Origin: Actinacidiphila acididurans
Lineage (GTDB): Bacteria; Actinomycetota; Actinomycetes; Streptomycetales; Streptomycetaceae
Length of the DNA stretch: 64,000 nt
Assembly (NCBI RefSeq): GCF_016918855.1
Contig: NZ_JADKYB010000002.1
Span: forward strand, 372,001 to 436,000
Reading direction: 5' to 3'
The notes beneath the pieces were generated by a model. The model searched no databases. It was not told the DNA's origin and saw nothing but the letters and a program-made list of their open reading frames with translations. The translations under genes and the position numbers were made by a program. Position 1 is the stretch's first letter. Every line of letters begins with the position of its first letter. Below, piece by piece: positions 59,797 to 64,000 of the stretch.

Positions 59797-61221
59797 ATGG
59801 GTAGGACACTCGCCGAAAAAGTCTGGGACGACCATGTCGTCCGCCGCGCCGAGGGCGAGCCCGATCTCCTCTTCATCGATCTTCACCTGCTGCACGAGGT
59901 GACCAGCCCGCAGGCGTTCGACGGGCTGCGGATGAGTGGGCGCACGGTGCGCCGTACGGACCTGACCATCGCCACCGAGGACCACAACACCCCGACCCTC
60001 GACATCGACAAGCCGATCGCCGACCCGGTCTCCCGCACCCAGCTCGAGACCCTGCGCAAGAACTGCGCCGAGTTCGGGGTGCGGCTGCACCCGCTGGGCG
60101 ACGTCGAGCAGGGCGTGGTGCACGTGGTCGGCCCGCAGCTCGGCCTGACCCAGCCCGGCACGACCGTGGTCTGCGGCGACTCGCACACCTCCACGCACGG
60201 CGCGTTCGGCGCCCTGGCGTTCGGCATCGGCACCTCGCAGGTCGAGCACGTCCTGGCCACCCAGACGCTGCCGCTGGCCCCGTTCCGCACCATGGCGATC
60301 ACCGTCGACGGCGAACTGCCGGCCGGCGTGACCGCCAAGGACCTGATCCTGGCCGTGATCGCCCGGATCGGCACCGGTGGCGGGCAGGGCTACGTGATCG
60401 AGTACCGCGGCTCGGCGATCGAGAAGCTGTCGATGGAAGCCCGGATGACCGTGTGCAACATGTCCATCGAGGCCGGCGCCCGCGCGGGCATGATCGCCCC
60501 CGACCGGACGACGTTCGACTACCTGGAGGGCCGCCCGAACGCCCCCGTGGGCGCGGACTGGGACGCGGCGCTGGAGTACTGGAAGACGCTGCGCACCGAC
60601 GACGACGCGGTCTTCGACCACGAGGTGCGCATCGACGCGAACACCCTCACCCCGTTCGTCACCTGGGGCACCAACCCCGGCCAGGGCGCGCCGCTGAGCT
60701 CCGCCGTGCCGGACCCGGCCTCCTACGCCGACCCCAGCGACCGGCTCGCGGCCGAGAAGGCGCTGGAGTACATGGGCCTGTCCGCAGGCCAGCCGCTGCG
60801 CGAGATCGCGGTGGACACCGTGTTCGTCGGTTCCTGCACCAACGGCCGGATCGAGGACCTGCGCTCGGCCGCCGCCGTGCTCAAGGGCCGCAAGGTCGCC
60901 GACGGCGTACGGATGCTGGTCGTACCCGGTTCGGTACGGGTCGCGCTGCAGGCCGTCGAGGAGGGCCTGGACAAGGTGTTCACCGCCGCCGGCGCCGAAT
61001 GGCGGCACGCCGGGTGCTCGATGTGCCTGGGCATGAACCCCGACCAACTGGCGCCGGGCGAGCGCTCCGCGTCCACCTCCAACCGCAACTTCGAGGGCCG
61101 GCAGGGCAAGGGCGGGCGCACCCACCTGGTCTCCCCGCAGGTCGCCGCCGCCACCGCGGTCACCGGCACGCTGTCCGCGCCCGCCGACCTGTCCGACGTC
61201 CCGGTCCTGACGGAGGTATGA
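59797..61221 (+). CDS. leuC: 3-isopropylmalate dehydratase large subunit
   Basis: Aconitase-type isomerase with LeuD; converts 2- to 3-isopropylmalate, and citramalate to methylmalate in the CimA route. The 474-residue protein carries the 4Fe-4S ligands Cys347 (GSCTNGR), Cys407 and Cys410 (CSMC), positions identical to those of E. coli LeuC. ATG 59797 has GGAGGG upstream. leuD follows immediately. Divergent ndgR is the probable regulator. Confidence 0.97.
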   Translation: MGRTLAEKVWDDHVVRRAEGEPDLLFIDLHLLHEVTSPQAFDGLRMSGRTVRRTDLTIATEDHNTPTLDIDKPIADPVSRTQLETLRKNCAEFGVRLHPLGDVEQGVVHVVGPQLGLTQPGTTVVCGDSHTSTHGAFGALAFGIGTSQVEHVLATQTLPLAPFRTMAITVDGELPAGVTAKDLILAVIARIGTGGGQGYVIEYRGSAIEKLSMEARMTVCNMSIEAGARAGMIAPDRTTFDYLEGRPNAPVGADWDAALEYWKTLRTDDDAVFDHEVRIDANTLTPFVTWGTNPGQGAPLSSAVPDPASYADPSDRLAAEKALEYMGLSAGQPLREIAVDTVFVGSCTNGRIEDLRSAAAVLKGRKVADGVRMLVVPGSVRVALQAVEEGLDKVFTAAGAEWRHAGCSMCLGMNPDQLAPGERSASTSNRNFEGRQGKGGRTHLVSPQVAAATAVTGTLSAPADLSDVPVLTEV

Positions 61222-61226
61222 GAACC

Positions 61227-61820
61227 ATGGAAGCCTTCACCACGCACACCGGCCGGGCCGTCCCGCTGCGCCGCGGCAACGTCGACACCGACCAGATCAT
61301 CCCGGCGCACTGGCTGAAGAAGGTCACCCGCAACGGGTTCGAGGACGGCCTGTTCGAGGCCTGGCGCAAGGACGAGGGCTTCGTGCTGAACGCCCCCGAG
61401 CGCAAGGGCGCCACCGTGCTGGTGGCCGGGCCCGACTTCGGCACCGGCTCCTCGCGCGAGCACGCCGTCTGGGCGCTGCAGAACTACGGCTTCAAGACCG
61501 TGATCTCCGCCCGCTTCGCCGACATCTTCCGCGGCAACTCGCTGAAGAACGGCCTGCTCACCGTGGTGCTGCCGCAGGAGACGGTGGAAGCGCTGTGGGC
61601 GCTGACCGAGGCCGACCCGGCCGCGGAGATCACCGTGGACCTGGTGGCCCGCGAAGTGCGCGCCGAGGGCGTCACCGCGCCCTTCGAACTCGACGACAAC
61701 GCCCGCTGGCGGCTGCTCGAAGGGCTCGACGACATCAGCCTGACCCTGGCCAACGAGGCGGACATCGCCGCGTACGAGGCCCGCCGGCCGTCCTTCAAGC
61801 CCAGCACGGCGCGGGTCTGA
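61227..61820 (+). CDS. leuD: 3-isopropylmalate dehydratase small subunit
   Basis: Swivelling-domain subunit that completes the LeuCD active site. The 197-residue protein has [16 protein letters not shown] at the start and [14 protein letters not shown] with the substrate-recognition loop. Two in-frame ATGs occur: 61218 overlaps the leuC stop but is only one base from GGAGG, whereas 61227 has ten-base spacing and gives the usual N-terminus, so I prefer 61227. A 15-bp hairpin follows. Confidence 0.96.
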   Translation: MEAFTTHTGRAVPLRRGNVDTDQIIPAHWLKKVTRNGFEDGLFEAWRKDEGFVLNAPERKGATVLVAGPDFGTGSSREHAVWALQNYGFKTVISARFADIFRGNSLKNGLLTVVLPQETVEALWALTEADPAAEITVDLVAREVRAEGVTAPFELDDNARWRLLEGLDDISLTLANEADIAAYEARRPSFKPSTARV

Positions 61821-61890
61821 CCCGCGCACCACGCCTGACCCGCACCACGCACGACCCGCAGTACGCCCGATCCGGGCCGTTGCGGCCCCT

Positions 61891-61926
61891 CGAAGCGCCC
61901 CCCACCCGTCCGTGGGGGGCGCTTCG
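61891..61926 (+). terminator. Terminator after leuCD
   Basis: Perfect 15-bp stem (61891-61905 and 61912-61926), 6-base loop, 70 bases after the leuD stop. Confidence 0.85.
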
Positions 61927-62041
61927 GCGTTCCCGGGCCCGCGCCCGCGTACGCCCCGCCAAGGGTCCGGTGAAACCCGCCCGGAGCACCCGGTTGGCCC
62001 TGTCACTCCCGACAACTCGCCGCAGATGGCACAATCGACGC

Positions 62042-62266
62042 ATGGAGCGCGACGGCCAACTCGACCTGTACGGGGTCGTCGCCGCACGCCTGAAGCAGGC
62101 GCACGCACGCGTTGCTCATCCCGAAGTCCCTGGTGAGACACGGCGGGAGTTGAGTCGGCGGCTGCTCGCGGTGACCGCCGCGGCGAAGCGTGATCTCGCC
62201 GACGCGGCACGGCGTCTGGACGTGTTAACGGCTGAGTTGGACGAGCTCGGAATCCCCGATCGCTGA
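62042..62266 (+). CDS. Small helical protein with a TTA codon, upstream of hupS
   Basis: Unknown function. The 74-residue product is mostly charged helix with heptad-like Leu/Ala spacing (LKQAHARV ... RRLLAVTAAAKRDLADAARRLDVL) and may form a coiled coil. The Leu in RRLDVLTAEL is encoded by TTA (62225-62227), so translation should need the bldA tRNA. ATG 62042 has no ribosome site, but CACAAT seven bases upstream could be a -10, giving a leaderless mRNA. A gene of this kind sits between leuD and hupS in S. coelicolor (recalled). Confidence 0.75.
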   Translation: MERDGQLDLYGVVAARLKQAHARVAHPEVPGETRRELSRRLLAVTAAAKRDLADAARRLDVLTAELDELGIPDR

Positions 62267-62320
62267 TCACGCGGAGCACCGAGTTCGTTGCGGCACAAGG
62301 GTGATTCGCCCGTTTCGTAT

Positions 62321-62349
62321 TTGATTTGCGGTATATATCCGCCTAGCGT
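62321..62349 (+). promoter_or_regulatory. hupS: Promoter of hupS
   Basis: TTGATT (62321-62326), 17-bp spacer, TAGCGT (62344-62349): close to the vegetative consensus. The spacer contains TATATAT within a GCGG/CCGC inverted repeat. The predicted start is about 45 bases before GTG 62400. Confidence 0.65.
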
Positions 62350-62399
62350 GCGAAATCAGCCCGTACTCATTCGCCGGGCAAGTTTCCGAAGGGGAAGAC

Positions 62400-62990
62400 G
62401 TGAACAAGGCGCAGCTCGTAGAAGCGATTGCCGACAAGATGGGTGGGCGCCAGCCCGCCGCGGACGCGGTGGACGCGGTGCTCGACGCCATCGTCCGCGC
62501 GGTGGTCTCCGGCGACCGGGTCTCGGTGACCGGGTTCGGTTCGTTCGAGAAGGTCGAGCGTCCGGCCCGCTACGCCCGCAACCCCCAGACCGGGGAGCGC
62601 GTGCGGGTGAAGAAGACCTCCGTCCCGCGCTTCCGTGCGGGACAGGGCTTCAAGGACCTGGTCAGCGGCGTGAAGAAGCTTCCGCGCGGCGGCGAGGTGT
62701 CCGTGAAGAAGGCGCCCAAGGGCAGCCTCAGCGGCGGGGCCGCGGCCACCGCCCGGACCACCACGAAGAAGGCGGCGGCCAAGAAGGCCACCACCAAGGC
62801 GGCCGCGGCGAAGAAGACGACCGCGGCCAAGGCAGCGGCGGCGAAGAAGACCACCGCGGCCAAGAAGACCACGGCGAAGAAGGCGACGGCCAAGAAGAGC
62901 GCCGCCAAGAAAGCCCCGGCCAAGAAGGCGACCGCGAAGAAGGCCCCGGCCAAGCGGGGCTCGACGCGCACACGCACCGCAGCGAGGTGA
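62400..62990 (+). CDS. hupS: HU-like nucleoid protein with H1-like Lys/Ala tail (HupS)
   Basis: Two-domain nucleoid-associated protein of actinobacteria. The 196-residue product has an HU/IHF fold (1-92, [20 protein letters not shown] is the DNA-binding arm region) and a tail of about 100 residues made of Lys-Ala-Thr repeats ([17 protein letters not shown]), like eukaryotic histone H1. In S. coelicolor the counterpart is sporulation-associated and helps to compact spore DNA. GTG 62400 has AAGGGGAAG upstream. Confidence 0.95.
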   Translation: MNKAQLVEAIADKMGGRQPAADAVDAVLDAIVRAVVSGDRVSVTGFGSFEKVERPARYARNPQTGERVRVKKTSVPRFRAGQGFKDLVSGVKKLPRGGEVSVKKAPKGSLSGGAAATARTTTKKAAAKKATTKAAAAKKTTAAKAAAAKKTTAAKKTTAKKATAKKSAAKKAPAKKATAKKAPAKRGSTRTRTAAR

Positions 62991-63026
62991 TAATCCGCCC
63001 GCACCGATGGACGCGGCCACGCGACG

Positions 63027-63060
63027 GGCCGGGCCCCCGCCCCAGGGGAGCCCGGCCTTC
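63027..63060 (+). terminator. Terminator after hupS
   Basis: GGCCGGGC (63027-63034) and GCCCGGCC (63050-63057) with an inner CCCC/GGGG pairing, followed by TTCTTC. Confidence 0.65.
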
Positions 63061-63172
63061 TTCATGTCCTGGCCCCGGCGTTCACGGTCCGGCACACACG
63101 ATCCGGGGCCCGGCTACGGCCTCGCGTCCGCCCGTACGGCCCCGTTGCCGCCGGTACGCTCCCGCGCCCGCC

Positions 63173-63391
63173 CTACGCCGCCGGGTCCGGGAACGTCTGC
63201 AGCGTCACGAACACCACCCGCCGCTCCGGGCCCGAACCCTCGGTACGGATGCGCACCCGCTGGCCCGGCCGCAGCAGCCGCAGCCGGCCGGCGTCGAAGG
63301 CGGATGCGTCGAACTCCAGCGGCGTGCCGTCGTCCAGCAGCACACTGCCGCTGCGGGTCGCGGGGTCGAAGGTGAACGCGGTTGCCTGCAT
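63173..63391 (-). CDS. Small OB-fold/cold-shock-like protein
   Basis: 72-residue beta-rich protein: a SGSVLLDDGTPLEFDASAF segment and LLRPGQRVRIRTEG give the cold-shock-like five-strand pattern, but the RNP1/RNP2 aromatic motifs of true CspA proteins are missing. It may be a nucleic-acid-binding or regulatory OB-fold protein. ATG 63391 has no strong ribosome site (GCTAAGCTGGGC upstream), so it may be leaderless. It is downstream of cofC on the same strand, 79 bp away. Confidence 0.7.
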   Translation of the reverse strand: MQATAFTFDPATRSGSVLLDDGTPLEFDASAFDAGRLRLLRPGQRVRIRTEGSGPERRVVFVTLQTFPDPAA

Positions 63392-63470
63392 GCGCCCAGC
63401 TTAGGGCCGCATCGCGGGGGCGTATCGCGGCCGTACGGCCGGTCGTATCGCGGGCCGTGAGGCCGCCCGT

Positions 63471-64000
63471 TCAGTCCGCGATCACCAGGCCCGGCAGGGC
63501 GGCCGCGGTACGCGGCCCCACACCGAGCAGCACGGCGGCCCGCAGGTCCTCGGGGGTGTCCACGTCCTGGCGGACGGTGGGCACGGTGGGCAGGGTGATC
63601 TCGCGGGCGCCGGTGGCGAGGTGGCGGGCGCGCGAGGGGCCGCCGAAGGCGGGGGAGAGGTCGACGCCCGGCGGCGCGGCGAGCAGGGTCGTGCCCGTGC
63701 CGGCCGCGTCGGCCAGGAACGCCCGCGTCCCGGCCCCGGCCGCCGCGCGCAGCACCGCCCCCAGCTCGGCCGGCCGCAGAGCCGGCAGATCGCCGTTCAG
63801 CGCCGCGACCGGCGCGTCCCCGGCCCGCCGCCTGCTGTGCCCGGCGCCGTGCCGCAGCGCCGCGTTCAGCCCGGCGGCCGGCTCGTCCGCCACCACCAGC
63901 GCGCCCAGCGCGGCCAGCTCCGCGCCTGCGACCGGATCGTCGGTGACCACCGTCACCGCGCCCACCTCGGCGCACCCCAGCGCCGCCGCCACTGTGTCCA
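63471..64000 (-). CDS. cofC: 2-phospho-L-lactate guanylyltransferase CofC (5' end missing)
   Basis: Nucleotidyltransferase of coenzyme F420 synthesis, making the GDP- or PEP-linked precursor (FbiD/CofC). The frame is open through base 64000, so the start lies beyond the window. The visible 176 codons include VTDDP, AALNGDLPALRPAEL (metal-site Asp) and AFGGPSRARHL, then VRQDVDTPEDLRAA, the family C-terminal signature. It ends 79 bp before the OB-fold-like gene. Confidence 0.87.
   Translation of the reverse strand, partial: DTVAAALGCAEVGAVTVVTDDPVAGAELAALGALVVADEPAAGLNAALRHGAGHSRRRAGDAPVAALNGDLPALRPAELGAVLRAAAGAGTRAFLADAAGTGTTLLAAPPGVDLSPAFGGPSRARHLATGAREITLPTVPTVRQDVDTPEDLRAAVLLGVGPRTAAALPGLVIAD

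Overview
The window is about 70% GC, with GTG starts, Shine-Dalgarno sequences of the GGAGG type and almost no TTA codons. Gene content and order match the chromosomal core of a Streptomyces or a close relative such as Kitasatospora or Streptacidiphilus. From memory, the order follows the S. coelicolor ligA - gatCAB - ilvBNC - serA - put - leuB - ilvE - cimA - accBE - conservon 2 - conservon 1 - gltX - ndgR/leuCD - hupS segment. I see no insertion sequence, prophage, CRISPR array or rRNA operon. It reads as vertically inherited core chromosome, so the novelty is mostly regulatory and in paralogue evolution.

Layout. 1-8.1 kb: 3' part of ligA, an RmdB-like GGDEF/EAL protein, gatC, gatA, a small membrane protein and gatB. 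8.2-20.1 kb: an MMPL exporter convergent with a Ser/Thr kinase; a small Arg-rich protein coupled to a LAL/LuxR regulator; a sugar dehydrogenase lipoprotein; an aldo/keto reductase divergent from a D-2-hydroxyacid dehydrogenase. 20.3-29.1 kb: a translationally coupled short upstream ORF, a membrane PAS-GGDEF-EAL protein, the ilvB attenuator, ilvB, ilvH, ilvC and serA. 29.2-34.3 kb: a Uma2 nuclease, a PucR regulator, proline dehydrogenase and P5C dehydrogenase. 34.4-39.1 kb: leuB, ilvE and cimA with striking palindromic and attenuator-like control regions. 39.3-44.0 kb: a secreted M15-like peptidase, two citrate-lyase-like aldolases and an acyl-CoA carboxylase (beta plus epsilon). 44.1-55.2 kb: two tandem four-gene conservons on the minus strand. 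55.8-64 kb: a small protein, FAA hydrolase, gltX, tRNA-Gln, two identical tRNA-Glu, ndgR divergent from leuCD, a small TTA-containing gene, hupS, an OB-fold-like protein and the start of cofC.

How the genes work together. ilvB, ilvH, ilvC, leuB, ilvE, cimA, leuC and leuD give most of the branched-chain amino acid pathway, including the citramalate route to isoleucine; ilvD and leuA are not here. gatCAB, gltX, tRNA-Gln and tRNA-Glu make up the indirect route to Gln-tRNA. Two c-di-GMP proteins, two conservons, a TTA-containing gene and hupS tie the segment to development.

Most interesting signals: a 391-bp tract differing by one base between the two cvnB genes (gene conversion); two abutting perfect palindromes before ilvE with a related site before leuB; an undescribed-looking leader ORF and attenuator before cimA; a short ORF overlapping the start of the PAS-GGDEF-EAL gene, which also has a TTA codon and a decayed EAL domain; and a 22-bp operator overlapping the proline regulator start. 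I found no clearly new multi-gene system.
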